From assembly GCF_900637515.1 (NCBI RefSeq), contig NZ_LR134375.1, positions 1,741,001-1,805,000 on the forward strand: a stretch of 64,000 bases of DNA. Direction: 5' to 3'. Below the pieces are notes generated by a model. That model ran no database searches, had not been told where the DNA came from, and worked only from the letters and a program-made list of their open reading frames with translations. The translations under genes were made by a program, and so were the position numbers. The stretch comes from Veillonella dispar. GTDB taxonomy: Bacteria; Bacillota; Negativicutes; Veillonellales; Veillonellaceae. How positions within the stretch are numbered: the first letter of the stretch is position 1; every line of letters starts with the position of its first letter. Positions 42,715 through 53,763 of this stretch are shown in pieces.

Positions 42715-42930
42715 TCATTTCTGAGCATCTTTCTTCTTTTTACGAACTACAATAGATTTACTACTTACAGTAGAATGATCAAAAGCGATTAAACCCGCTA
42801 TATTAGCAAGCCCTCTCCGTGCTATGTGACCAGTTGTAGATTGTTCTTTTCCAGATTTACCATATACAAACTGCTCTAGTTTGAGTGCAGCTAATATAAA
42901 GATACCTATAATAGATAAAATGGATCCCAT
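42715..42930 (-). CDS. Small membrane protein downstream of pyrG
   Basis: This 71-residue protein has one N-terminal hydrophobic helix (residues 3-17, ILSIIGIFILAALKL) and a basic tail ending VVRKKKKDAQK. It starts 9 bases after the pyrG stop and is therefore in that operon. The function is unknown. A second, partial 3' end lies at 40395-40508, so the gene's end looks to have been used as an insertion site; the current C-terminus may have come with the inserted DNA. The IS element begins directly after its stop codon. Confidence 0.7.
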   Translation of the reverse strand: MGSILSIIGIFILAALKLEQFVYGKSGKEQSTTGHIARRGLANIAGLIAFDHSTVSSKSIVVRKKKKDAQK

Positions 42931-42939
42931 TTCTATTCT

Positions 42940-44562
<1,623 letters not shown>

Positions 44563-44565
44563 CTA

Positions 44566-46299
44566 TTACATTTTTTCCGGAGCGGAAATACCTAAAATAC
44601 CCAAGCCTTGACGAAGTACGAGGGCAATCGCTGTGATTAATCCTAGACGAGCTTGTTGCAACGCTGGATCTACGCCAATGATACGACCTTGACGATAGAA
44701 GGAATGGAACATGCTTGCCAAATCGAATAAGTAACGAGCAATACGATGTGGTGCATGATGTTCGGCAGATTGAACGACCTCTTCTGGATATTCAGCTAAT
44801 TTTTTAATCAATTCTAATTCCATTTCGCTTGTAAGCGTTGTGAAATCAGTTTCACTATAATCACCAAATGCAATGCCTGCTTCACGCACTTGGTTGTAAA
44901 TGCTGTGAATACGGGCATGAGCATATTGAATATAATATACTGGGTTATCATTGCTACGAGATTTAGCCAAGTTAATATCAAAATCAAGTTGGCTATCTAG
45001 AGAACGCATCAAGAAGAAGTAACGAGATGCATCTACGCCAACCTCTTCAATCAATTCATCTAATGTAACGCTATCACCGCTACGTTTAGATAATTTAACG
45101 AGTTGTCCATCGCGGAACAATGCTACCATTTGTAACAATAATACTGTTAGTTTATCTGGGTCATAACCAAAAGCAGCCATAGCAGCTTTTACACGGCATA
45201 CATAACCATGATGGTCAGCGCCCCAAATATCAATCATTTCTTTGAATCCACGATCATATTTATTGCGGTGGTATGCAATATCTGCTGCTAAATATGTAGG
45301 AACTCCATTATCACGAATAACTACGCGGTCTTTATCATCACCATAGTCAGTAGATTTCAACCACAATGCACCGTCTTTTTCATACACTTTGCCAAGAGCC
45401 TTTAACGCCTCTACGGAGTGATGAATTTCATCAGCTTCATGAACAGTACGTTCAGAGAACCAATTATCGAAAGTAACACGGAAATTGCTTAATGTTTCCT
45501 CTAAGCGAGCTAATTTTTCTTTTAAGCCCTCTTCTTTAAACAATGCTACACGATCAGCTTCGTTCATAGCATTTAATTTATCGAAGCCTTCGCGTTCTGC
45601 AATAGTTTTTGCAGTCTCGATAATATCAGGACCACGGTAGCCATTTTCAGGGAATACGAGAGCCCCTTCTGGAATATCGAATTCAGGCATGGAACCATCT
45701 TCGTTGCGCTTAGGTGGGAACACTAATGTAGCACCTTGCAACTCTTGGAAACGGTACTCAATGGAGATAGCCATATTATCGATTTGGTTACCTGCATCAT
45801 TGATGTAGTACTCGGATTGTACATTGTAACCTGCTGCACGCAACAAGTTTACAAGGGCACTACCATACGCAGCACCACGACCATGTCCGACATGTAACGG
45901 ACCTGTTGGGTTCGCACTTACGTACTCTACTTGAATCGTATCGCGTGCACGCAATGGTTGAACGCCATACTGATCGCCAGCATTTAAAATAGCTTTCAAC
46001 GTATCGTATACCATATCAGATTTCAAGAAGAAGTTGATGAAACCTGCACCAGCAACCTCAGCACGTTCGAGCCAATCAAAATTCATATGGCTAATCAAAG
46101 CCTCTGCAATAGCACGAGGGTTTTGACGAGCTACACGAGCGGATTGCATTGCAATGTTTGTAGAAAAATCACCGAATTCTTTTTGAGGTGGCACTTCGAG
46201 AACGATTTCTGGATATTCCCCAGCTGGTAAGCCACCGCTGTTAATCGTATCTTGTAATGCCTGTTCAATCCCCGATTTCAGGATTTCCTTCATTTCCAT
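44566..46299 (-). CDS. argS: Arginyl-tRNA synthetase
   Basis: This 577-residue class I synthetase charges tRNA-Arg. HVGHGRGAAYG (around residue 130) is the HIGH motif; KLSKRSGD (near 377) takes the KMSKS place, as usual in this family where that loop is degenerate. The N-terminal Add-1 domain and C-terminal anticodon-binding helical domain (DALR-type, from about 460) are present. Its start overlaps the DUF1934 gene end by 35 bases, with GGAGGATAC upstream of the ATG. Operon order: DUF1934, argS, pyrG, small membrane protein. Confidence 0.97.
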   Translation of the reverse strand: MEMKEILKSGIEQALQDTINSGGLPAGEYPEIVLEVPPQKEFGDFSTNIAMQSARVARQNPRAIAEALISHMNFDWLERAEVAGAGFINFFLKSDMVYDTLKAILNAGDQYGVQPLRARDTIQVEYVSANPTGPLHVGHGRGAAYGSALVNLLRAAGYNVQSEYYINDAGNQIDNMAISIEYRFQELQGATLVFPPKRNEDGSMPEFDIPEGALVFPENGYRGPDIIETAKTIAEREGFDKLNAMNEADRVALFKEEGLKEKLARLEETLSNFRVTFDNWFSERTVHEADEIHHSVEALKALGKVYEKDGALWLKSTDYGDDKDRVVIRDNGVPTYLAADIAYHRNKYDRGFKEMIDIWGADHHGYVCRVKAAMAAFGYDPDKLTVLLLQMVALFRDGQLVKLSKRSGDSVTLDELIEEVGVDASRYFFLMRSLDSQLDFDINLAKSRSNDNPVYYIQYAHARIHSIYNQVREAGIAFGDYSETDFTTLTSEMELELIKKLAEYPEEVVQSAEHHAPHRIARYLFDLASMFHSFYRQGRIIGVDPALQQARLGLITAIALVLRQGLGILGISAPEKM

Positions 46300-46723
46300 G
46301 CTCTGTATCCTCCCGCACGTCTATATCTAACTGATTATAAAATTGCCATTCACCTTCGACGGAAATGTCATATCCTAAATGAACATGACCTACACCTTCG
46401 TGAAAGTCTACTGTTAATTCATGAGTATTCACGGCCATGTGCAAATCACCATACGGTGTTTCATACACGGATTCGCGCTCTTCACCACGGACATATTGAT
46501 GACGCATATTAACAGCCCCTGTTCGAAGCAATACAATAGAGTCATCATGGATTTTAATGGTCGTCTTTACCCCATCTAAGCCAGTCACACTAGATTCTTC
46601 GTAACGCACATACTGGGCATTACCCTTTTCATGTGATGTACCTGGGGAAATCAGTTCCACTACGGTATCCTTGCCGTCCATATCTCGTTGTACACTTTTT
46701 ACGGACACTAGAACCCGCTTCAT
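46265..46723 (-). CDS. DUF1934 (YwiB-like) protein
   Basis: This 152-residue protein has the calycin-like beta pattern of DUF1934: VSVKSVQRDMDGKDTVVEL, YVRYEESSVTGLDGVKTTIK, VHLGYDISVEGEW near the end. Members such as YwiB of Bacillus sit next to argS as here; their function is unknown. The 3' end overlaps argS by 35 bases. It is the first gene of the argS-pyrG operon, with GGAGGTTG upstream of the ATG. Confidence 0.82.
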   Translation of the reverse strand: MKRVLVSVKSVQRDMDGKDTVVELISPGTSHEKGNAQYVRYEESSVTGLDGVKTTIKIHDDSIVLLRTGAVNMRHQYVRGEERESVYETPYGDLHMAVNTHELTVDFHEGVGHVHLGYDISVEGEWQFYNQLDIDVREDTEHGNEGNPEIGD

Positions 46724-46775
46724 TTTTCAACCTCCATGGCAGTAATTAATCATCATATTATACCATAATCAAAGA

Positions 46776-47057
46776 CTATTTTACACCCTCAATGAGTCGC
46801 AATTTCTTAGTCTTTGTCATCTGTTTTATGGCATATTCTCTACGTTGTGCATCTTGTTTATTGTGAAAGCTTTCAGAATACACCAATTCAACAGGACGTC
46901 GCCCTCTCGTATACTTAGCACCGCCTGGAATAAGCCCATTATGAGCCTCTATACGGCGTTCAATATCGGTGGTCCACCCACAATACAAGGAATCATCTGC
47001 GCAACGCACCAAGTACACATAGTGCCGCTCTTCAGACTTAACCTCCTTATTTGCCAT
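46776..47057 (-). CDS. GIY-YIG nuclease-family protein (UPF0213/YhbQ type)
   Basis: This roughly 93-residue single domain has HYVYLVRCADDSLYCGWTTD (the GIY-YIG core with Tyr-Val and Tyr-Cys-Gly-Trp), the Arg of the second helix in IERRIEAHN, and the Glu of RREYAIKQ. The family includes DNA nucleases of unclear physiological role. Its beginning overlaps the cyclophilin gene end by 11 bases, and the start codon is uncertain: ATG at 47057 has no good ribosome-binding site, while a GGAGG lies downstream of it. Coupled translation is likely. Confidence 0.82.
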   Translation of the reverse strand: MANKEVKSEERHYVYLVRCADDSLYCGWTTDIERRIEAHNGLIPGGAKYTRGRRPVELVYSESFHNKQDAQRREYAIKQMTKTKKLRLIEGVK

Positions 47058-47688
47058 TTTTTGCATCATCAGTAATCGGTTCCAACGTAATAGTATTGAT
47101 GATTACTGGCTCTACTGGTTTATCATTACGGCCTGTTTTTACTTTGCCAATTTTTTCAACTACATCCATACCTTGTACTACGGTACCAAAGATAGTGTGT
47201 TTGTTATCTAACCAATCTGTAGGTCCCAAGGTAATAAAGAACTGAGAGCCCCCTGTATTAGGGCCTCGGTTTGCCATGGCAAGAACGCCCATTTTATTGA
47301 AGTGTAAATCATTGGAGAACTCATCAGGAATGGTATAACCTGGACCGCCAGCACCTGTACCATCTGGATCCCCGCCTTGAATCATAAAGCCTTCGATAAC
47401 GCGGTGGAATGTAACACCATTATAGAAACCTTTTTTCACTAAGTAATCAAAGTTTTTTACAGTAATAGGCGCTTTAGAGCCTAGCAAACGAACTTTGAAT
47501 TGACCATAATTTGTATCAAAAATAGCATACTCATCAGCAATTGGCGCATTAGAGAAATTAGGCATAGTTACAGTTTCTGCTTTTACAGTATTACCTTGTG
47601 GTTGTTCCCCACTTTTTGTACCACAAGCTGCTGTACCAAGCATTGTAATCCCCAACATTGCGCATAAAGCCAAGCGTTTCCAGTTCAT
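47047..47688 (-). CDS. Peptidyl-prolyl cis-trans isomerase, cyclophilin-type lipoprotein
   Basis: This 213-residue protein has a lipoprotein signal with lipobox GTAAC (Cys22), and a cyclophilin domain from about residue 55: VTFHRVIEGFMIQGGDPDGTG (catalytic Arg in HRVI), GVLAMANRG and GSQFFITLG. It speeds prolyl isomerisation in proteins outside the membrane. The Trp that binds cyclosporin is replaced, as is usual in short bacterial forms. It is followed by the overlapping GIY-YIG gene. Confidence 0.93.
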   Translation of the reverse strand: MNWKRLALCAMLGITMLGTAACGTKSGEQPQGNTVKAETVTMPNFSNAPIADEYAIFDTNYGQFKVRLLGSKAPITVKNFDYLVKKGFYNGVTFHRVIEGFMIQGGDPDGTGAGGPGYTIPDEFSNDLHFNKMGVLAMANRGPNTGGSQFFITLGPTDWLDNKHTIFGTVVQGMDVVEKIGKVKTGRNDKPVEPVIINTITLEPITDDAKNGK

Positions 47689-47743
47689 AGTTCCCCCAAA
47701 ATATATTGTTTATACTAACATGTATGTAAAATTCACATAGAAA

Positions 47744-47766
47744 AGCCGCTCAACCCGTGAGCGGCT
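47744..47766. terminator. Intrinsic terminator
   Basis: AGCCGCTC (47744-47751) pairs with GAGCGGCT (47759-47766). A T-run follows on the plus strand and TTTTCTATG on the minus strand. It probably ends the HAD phosphatase unit read leftward. Confidence 0.7.
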
Positions 47767-47916
47767 CTTTTTTAGTATATCATGTTTTAGAGAAAATTTG
47801 GTTTAAATAATTATTAAATTTACCAATTTATATAACCTTATACTTTCAGTTATATATCAGTCATTATTTACCATCAAATTGTTCAGTTTTTTAGTCTACA
47901 ATGAGGACATTAGAAC

Positions 47917-48693
47917 TCAATCAATCCACTTGAAATGCTTACACGCATTATAAATACCATCCTTATCACAGTCGGTAGTGATATAATCGGCTTTTTCTTT
48001 CAATTCAGCACGGGCATTTCCCATGGCAATATTAAGCCATTCTGGCCTAAACATAGATAAATCATTATATCCATCACCAAATACTACGGCTTGATTAGGT
48101 TTCATACCAAAATGATCAAGCATATTGCGAATACCCAAAGCTTTTTCCATTGGTTCATATAAAACACAGCCATCGCCATAACGAATGAGCTTATGCGTCA
48201 TATGCTCAATTTCTTTTTCCTCTTCTTCCCCTTCTTTAAAGAACACATAAATCTTATAAAACTCTTCTACATTATGAAAGTCAAAATTAGGATCTACTGT
48301 CGTTTTAAAAACATCCCAATTCGGATGCCAATCTAATATTTCCTTATACGGCGTAATTCGGCCTAATTTATTCCGATCTGTTACAGCCCAAGGAATATTA
48401 TGGGACTCTAAATATTCCAAATAGTTAATGCATGCATCACGATCCATGCCAATCATGGACACTAGTTCATTATTAACAGTAACACTATGTCCGCCATCTG
48501 CCACAAAATCTGTAAGCCCCGCTTGTTCCGCAAAACGCTTTGCATCTACTTGGATACGGCCTGTTGCTAGTGCCACCCTATGACCACGGCGCTTTAATTC
48601 ATCTAAGCTATATTGAGCACTGTCAGGAATTTTACCTTCCGGCCACACAGCTAAGGTATTGTCTATATCGAAAAAGAAAAATTTCTGTTCCAC
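47917..48693 (-). CDS. HAD-superfamily Cof-type phosphatase
   Basis: This 258-residue enzyme has motif I FFDIDNTLAV (nucleophile Asp9, Asp11), motif II ALATGRIQ, Lys of motif III in the middle and motif IV VFGDGYNDLSMF, with the C2B cap between them (residues about 80-190). Cof/YidA-type members dephosphorylate sugar phosphates or nucleotides; the substrate cannot be told. It follows the DUF1653 gene by 8 bases. Confidence 0.9.
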   Translation of the reverse strand: MEQKFFFFDIDNTLAVWPEGKIPDSAQYSLDELKRRGHRVALATGRIQVDAKRFAEQAGLTDFVADGGHSVTVNNELVSMIGMDRDACINYLEYLESHNIPWAVTDRNKLGRITPYKEILDWHPNWDVFKTTVDPNFDFHNVEEFYKIYVFFKEGEEEEKEIEHMTHKLIRYGDGCVLYEPMEKALGIRNMLDHFGMKPNQAVVFGDGYNDLSMFRPEWLNIAMGNARAELKEKADYITTDCDKDGIYNACKHFKWID

Positions 48694-48701
48694 AGGCCCT
48701 C

Positions 48702-48938
48702 CTAATCACGTCCGCTCATTAACTTAAATCGCTCTTTCTGCTCTACATCAGGATATTTTTCTTGATCCACATCACTCAAAAACATATCTAGTGGTCGTAC
48801 ATATAAGTCACGTTGATCATATAATTTTTGATACACTACGAACTGTTCACTCGTTTCCGAATGAGTTGCAACATCTAACACATAATAGTACATGCCTTTA
48901 AAATGACGATATAAGCCACCCTTTACAATTTTTCGCAT
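48702..48938 (-). CDS. DUF1653 protein
   Basis: This 78-residue protein fits DUF1653: KGGLYRHFKGMYYYVLDVAT, HSETSEQFVVYQKLY and VRPLDMFLSDVD. The domain is a small beta barrel of unknown function, common in Firmicutes. It is the first gene of a pair with the HAD phosphatase. Confidence 0.85.
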   Translation of the reverse strand: MRKIVKGGLYRHFKGMYYYVLDVATHSETSEQFVVYQKLYDQRDLYVRPLDMFLSDVDQEKYPDVEQKERFKLMSGRD

Positions 48939-48982
48939 TTATAACCTCATCACATAACATACACAAACGGTTACAAATTATA

Positions 48983-50056
48983 TTAATCAAGAGATTCCAT
49001 GTATTGAATAGCCTTAGTCAACATATCTGCTGTAATTTTGTACGGAGATACATCAATATCATGAACAGATGTAGCCTTTTCAACAATTTGAGGAATATGC
49101 GATGCAGTAAGACCTAACTGTGAAAGTTTAGTAGGCCAACCTAATTCGCGGTATATTGGCAACCACCGTTGTAATTCATCCATTTGTTGGTCAACGGTTA
49201 ACAAAATAAGTAAGCCATATGCTACCATTTCACCATGCAAATGGTTTTCTTCTGTTTCTTTATTAGTAACACAGCCATAACATACAGCATGAGCCATATT
49301 ACTATTATATGCCATAGGAACACAACCCGATACAATACCGGTAGTAAAGATAACAGTCATAGCAATGGTATCAAATGCATCACTACGTTTTTTAGCTTGA
49401 CTGTCTTTATAGGCTTGTATACCATGTGCTAAAATTGGTTCACTACACATAGAAGCTAGAGTAAGGCCTAACTGAGTATTATAATCTTGCTCACGATTGC
49501 GAGCAGAAAGATGAGTTTCATAGTGTTTTGCAATAGTATCTCCCATTCCCGCCCACAAGTAACGGCTTGGTGCTTCTACGAGAATATCAGCATCAATAAA
49601 GCAGTGCACAGGAGGATGATTTACAAAGGCTACGTCATCAAAAGTATGCTCTGCAGTGTATACAGCTGCTACTTCTGACGTTGCAGCACAAGTAGAGGCA
49701 ATGGTCGGAATTGTAAAGAATGGTTTATCATCTAACTCTAGAGCTACTACTTTTACCGTATCCATGGCCTTACCGCCACCAACAGCAAACATAAAGTCCG
49801 CATCTTTTACAGAAGCCATTTGTGCAATTTCCTTACCTCGAGAGAAAGTACACTCTCCACCAAAGTGAATAATATCTAGCACTTTAATCCCTGCTTTATC
49901 AAGCACTGGACGAATGTGTGGCAAAGCTTTAGAAAGAGCTGTCTCACCACCAATGATAACTACAGACTTACCATATAATTTTGTAAATTTGGGAATAGCG
50001 TCAAACACCTCATGACCGCCAAAACTATAACTAGGTAAACAATGAGTACTACGCAT
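48983..50056 (-). CDS. Iron-containing alcohol dehydrogenase / glycerol dehydrogenase family
   Basis: This 357-residue oxidoreductase has the family's GGGKAMDTVKVVA (NAD-binding, around residue 95) and TIPTIASTCAATSEVA, with metal-binding histidines in SNMAHAVCYG and HLHGEMVAYG. The pattern is closest to GldA-type members (glycerol dehydrogenase and related hydroxyacid/aldehyde enzymes). The substrate is not determined. The start at 50056 has GGAAGGAAG upstream; the longer frame to 50134 adds a basic stretch and is unlikely. No dha or gly genes lie beside it. Confidence 0.82.
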   Translation of the reverse strand: MRSTHCLPSYSFGGHEVFDAIPKFTKLYGKSVVIIGGETALSKALPHIRPVLDKAGIKVLDIIHFGGECTFSRGKEIAQMASVKDADFMFAVGGGKAMDTVKVVALELDDKPFFTIPTIASTCAATSEVAAVYTAEHTFDDVAFVNHPPVHCFIDADILVEAPSRYLWAGMGDTIAKHYETHLSARNREQDYNTQLGLTLASMCSEPILAHGIQAYKDSQAKKRSDAFDTIAMTVIFTTGIVSGCVPMAYNSNMAHAVCYGCVTNKETEENHLHGEMVAYGLLILLTVDQQMDELQRWLPIYRELGWPTKLSQLGLTASHIPQIVEKATSVHDIDVSPYKITADMLTKAIQYMESLD

Positions 50057-50152
50057 AAAATCTTCCTTCCTTCTTTCATTATCTATATTCTTATTATAGA
50101 AACTTCTACTCACAAAATCAATTTTATATGACAACCCTTAAGACACTAAAAA

Positions 50153-50189
50153 GGTTCTATACTTTCACCCAAAACGAAAGTATAGAACC
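50153..50189 (-). terminator. Intrinsic terminator of brnQ
   Basis: GGTTCTATACTTTC (50153-50166) pairs with 50176-50189; on the minus strand it is followed by TTTTTAGTG, 11 bases past the brnQ stop. Confidence 0.85.
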
Positions 50190-50199
50190 ATTAATGATA

Positions 50200-51531
50200 T
50201 TATTTATTTTCGGACACAAGACCTTTATGGATAAGACCTACAACGAAGCCTAATACCGCAAAGCTCACCCAGCCCATCCCAGCAGCCTGGAATGGAATGT
50301 ATTGAGTAAAGAGCTGTTCCAATGCAACAGGTGCAATACCTGCCGTTTCAAGACCAGTCATAAGAGCAGAGATCATTGTGAAAGCCATTGTCCATGCGTA
50401 TACGCAACGACGACCACCGAACACATTGTGAAGAAGTGCCAACAAGATGATTACAATCGTTAACGGATACAAGAGCATCAACACTGGAATCGCTGCACTG
50501 ATGATTGTTTTCAAACCGAACATGCTAAGACCAAATGCTGCTACGGAGAAGATTACTACATATAATTTATAGCTAATCTTCGGTGTCAACTTGTGGAAGT
50601 ACGTACCACAAGAAGTGATAAGACCGATACTTGTAGACAAGCAAGCTAGAAGAACGATGATAGCCAAGATAATTTGACCGAATTCACCGAACAAGTAGTT
50701 AGCACTTACGGACAACACAGGAGCACCTGTATCAAACAAACCAAAACGTTCAACACTAGTAGCACCAATGTTAGCGATAAATACATAAACAATACCGAGA
50801 AGACCTACAGCAATAGCGCCTACTTCCATTACTGTTTTTGTAATAACCGCACGAGATGTAGCGCCGCTAAGACGAACAAAGTCGATTACAAGAATAGCAA
50901 ATACTACGGAAGCCAACGCATCCATCGTATTATAGCCGTCCAAGAATCCTTGCAACACAGCTGTAGGTGCATCACCATAAGCTGGTTGTGGCACTGCATA
51001 GCCGCCTAGCGGAGTCATAAAGGATTTAATAATTAACAACAGAATTACAAGTAGTAATGCTGGTGTCAAAATATTACCGATACGATTAACAAGCTTTTGT
51101 GGACTAATGGATAACCACAAAGAAACACCAAAGAATAATGCCAAGAAAATTGGTTCCATATTCATGCTTAAACCTTCTGTGAAAGGTTTAATTGCAATTT
51201 CATAAGCTACAGTACCAGTACGTGGCGTCGCAAACATTGGACCGATACTCAAGTAAAGAGAAATTGTGTACAACAAGCCATAAATCGGATGAACACGGCT
51301 CGCAAGTTCTTCAACATCTTTACAGGAGGAGTACCCCATCGCTGCAACACCTAATAGTGGAAGGCCTACACCTGTTAATATGAAGCCGAGCAAAGCCCAA
51401 CCTACGTTATCACCAGAATGTTGACCTAAGGCCGCTGGGAAGATCAAGTTCCCTGCCCCAAAGAATAGGGCGAATAACATCATGCCTATAGCCCAATAGG
51501 CACGGGCAGATAATTTATCATTACCATTCAT
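50200..51531 (-). CDS. brnQ: Branched-chain amino acid carrier BrnQ (LIVCS family)
   Basis: This 443-residue membrane protein has about 12 helices and the LIVCS opening GMMLFALFFGAGNLIFPAAL, followed by GVGLPLLGVAAMGY. It imports leucine, isoleucine and valine with sodium or protons. A GGGGGTTACG region lies before the ATG. It is monocistronic, with a perfect 30-bp palindrome (51669-51698) about 140 bases upstream. Confidence 0.93.
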   Translation of the reverse strand: MNGNDKLSARAYWAIGMMLFALFFGAGNLIFPAALGQHSGDNVGWALLGFILTGVGLPLLGVAAMGYSSCKDVEELASRVHPIYGLLYTISLYLSIGPMFATPRTGTVAYEIAIKPFTEGLSMNMEPIFLALFFGVSLWLSISPQKLVNRIGNILTPALLLVILLLIIKSFMTPLGGYAVPQPAYGDAPTAVLQGFLDGYNTMDALASVVFAILVIDFVRLSGATSRAVITKTVMEVGAIAVGLLGIVYVFIANIGATSVERFGLFDTGAPVLSVSANYLFGEFGQIILAIIVLLACLSTSIGLITSCGTYFHKLTPKISYKLYVVIFSVAAFGLSMFGLKTIISAAIPVLMLLYPLTIVIILLALLHNVFGGRRCVYAWTMAFTMISALMTGLETAGIAPVALEQLFTQYIPFQAAGMGWVSFAVLGFVVGLIHKGLVSENK

Positions 51532-51668
51532 AAACGTAACCCCCTTCAGGTTATATATAGAAATAATATTACTATTATAATCCTAATGAGGATATGTATG
51601 CAATAAAAATATCGTTATTATGATATGTCGGCATAGCACTATTCCCGTAAGTAAAAGGAATTAAGCAC

Positions 51669-51698
51669 CATAATAAATACTATATAGTATTTATTATG
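51669..51698. promoter_or_regulatory. Perfect 30-bp palindrome between an oxidoreductase gene and brnQ
   Basis: The left half CATAATAAATACTAT (51669-51683) is exactly the reverse complement of the right half (51684-51698). It has no central loop, which is unusual for a terminator, so a dimeric protein's operator is possible. It could still fold as a hairpin with a few unpaired central bases and end the oxidoreductase transcript. Confidence 0.5.
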
Positions 51699-51747
51699 CT
51701 GTTCTCTTTTATATACTCACCTTATATATCATTTTCATATTCTTATC

Positions 51748-53763
51748 TTATGCGTCAACCTTTTTAATATGAACTTGTACATCGTAGAATGTACTACCCC
51801 AACCTTCATCTGTAGGGCGGTCTGCAGTAAGCGCATTAATAGCTACATTTGGATCACTAGATTGTGATTGCCACCACACGCCAAGTGTTACTAATGTACC
51901 TCGTTGTACCTCTTCATCATAGTAAGCTTTAATTTTTACACTACCACGATTATTATAGATTTCTACTTCATCCCCATCATTAATGTTATATACCTTTGCA
52001 TCTTCAGGGTTGATACGAAGTTTCATAAGCTCAGGATCATCAAACTCGAGTTCACAGAAGCTAGAATCTAAAATACGAATATCGTTCCCTATGATAAGCC
52101 AGAACGGTGCATTATCTCCATATGGCGGCAAATAACGAATTAATGGTTCCACATCATGTGGATTATATAGCTCTATTTTTCCAGATGGCGTTTTAAAATC
52201 TAATTTGTAATTTTCAGGCAATGTCATCTCTACAGGTTCACCTTGTAAGATTACATCTTGATCGACCTCAGATATACGACTAGATGTACGAACAATTTGT
52301 TCTATTAACGCCCGTTCACTAAGGTTAAAGAATTCATCTTCAAGCCCCATTCGCTTAGCTAGTTCAGAAATCACTTGCCAATTGGATCGAGATTCACCAA
52401 TAGGATTGATTAATTTATAGCCAGTTCCGATGGTATAGTGCCCATAGGAGTTATATATATCATCATGTTCTACTGATGTTGTGGCGGGCAATACAATATC
52501 CGCATATTTACATGTGTCAGTAAAGAATCGTTCGTGAACAACCGTAAACAAATCATCTCTCATCAAACCTTTTCGCACCACATTTTGATCAGGTGCTGTT
52601 ATGGCAGGGTTACTAGAGAACACATAGAGACTATGAACTGCTGTACCTGATGGATTTGTAAGCATTTCGCCAAGTTTAATCATAGGCATCAATCGCTTGG
52701 CTGGTGCAGCAACATGAGCCTGCTGCATAACTTCTTTGCCAACAAACTTACTGCCACTAGCACTGGATAGCAAACCACCGCCTAAATATTGCCAAGCACC
52801 AACTACAGCAGGTAATGCATTAATGGCGCGACAACTCATGGCACCATTCCCATATCGAGATAATCCGCTGCCAAGACGAATGAATGGAGCCTTAGCCTTA
52901 GCGTATGCATGAGCAAACTCAGTCATACGCTCTACGGAAACGCCACAAAGTTCAGATGCTTTTTCCGGTGTAAAGTCAATTAACACATCATTTACAAGCT
53001 CATCATAACCTTGTACATGTTTCTTAATAAAATCTATATCTGCTAATCCATCTCGATGAATAATATGAAGCATACCTAACGCTAAGGCGACATCACTACC
53101 AGGTTTTACGTAAATATGTTCATGAGCTTGGTTAAAGGTATAGGTTTTATGAGTATCAATAATCCAAACTCGAGCGCCATTCCGTTTTGCCACGTTTACA
53201 TCATGTAAGATATGAACGTCGGTAGCAGTTGCATTAATGCCCCACAAAACAATTAAATCACTATGTTGTGCCTCTTGCGGCTTAATAGCTAATGTATCAC
53301 CGTAAACTGAGCGGAAACCGGCCTGCTTAGCGGGAGAGCATATACCTCGATCCTGGTCCGTCGCACCAATACGGCGGAAAAAGTAATCTGCTGCTGGGCT
53401 TTGAATAACTCCCATAGTGCCGGCATAGGAGTAGCGTAAAATACTTTCACTACCATAAGTACTAATGGTGTCTTTAAAATTATTAACAATGATATCTAAT
53501 GCCTCATCCCAGCTGATACGCACATATTGATCTTCTCCAATACCTTTCTTGCCAACCCGTTTCATTGGGTACTGTAAACGCAACGGAGAATGAACCACTC
53601 GTTCATAATGCGCCATCTTAGGGCATAATGTGCCTCTTGTAAAAGCATGATCTCTATTACCACGAACAGATACCACTCTATTGTTATCTACCGATACGAT
53701 TAAACCACATGCATCTGGACAGTCATATGGACATACTGATTTGTATTCTTTCAAAATAAGCAC
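51748..53763 (-). CDS. Molybdopterin oxidoreductase (DMSO reductase family), orphan
   Basis: This 671-residue protein binds a 4Fe-4S cluster through Cys11, Cys15, Cys19 and Cys47 (CPYDCPDACG and GTLCPKM), then the molybdopterin domains (about 55-540) and the C-terminal dinucleotide-binding domain (about 550-671, ending with GWGSTFYDV). No Tat signal is present, so it is cytoplasmic. Candidate substrates in this family include formate, thiosulfate and polysulfide, but no iron-sulfur or membrane subunit gene lies beside it, and the reaction cannot be told. The start has CGAGGTGC upstream. Confidence 0.88.
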   Translation of the reverse strand: MLILKEYKSVCPYDCPDACGLIVSVDNNRVVSVRGNRDHAFTRGTLCPKMAHYERVVHSPLRLQYPMKRVGKKGIGEDQYVRISWDEALDIIVNNFKDTISTYGSESILRYSYAGTMGVIQSPAADYFFRRIGATDQDRGICSPAKQAGFRSVYGDTLAIKPQEAQHSDLIVLWGINATATDVHILHDVNVAKRNGARVWIIDTHKTYTFNQAHEHIYVKPGSDVALALGMLHIIHRDGLADIDFIKKHVQGYDELVNDVLIDFTPEKASELCGVSVERMTEFAHAYAKAKAPFIRLGSGLSRYGNGAMSCRAINALPAVVGAWQYLGGGLLSSASGSKFVGKEVMQQAHVAAPAKRLMPMIKLGEMLTNPSGTAVHSLYVFSSNPAITAPDQNVVRKGLMRDDLFTVVHERFFTDTCKYADIVLPATTSVEHDDIYNSYGHYTIGTGYKLINPIGESRSNWQVISELAKRMGLEDEFFNLSERALIEQIVRTSSRISEVDQDVILQGEPVEMTLPENYKLDFKTPSGKIELYNPHDVEPLIRYLPPYGDNAPFWLIIGNDIRILDSSFCELEFDDPELMKLRINPEDAKVYNINDGDEVEIYNNRGSVKIKAYYDEEVQRGTLVTLGVWWQSQSSDPNVAINALTADRPTDEGWGSTFYDVQVHIKKVDA

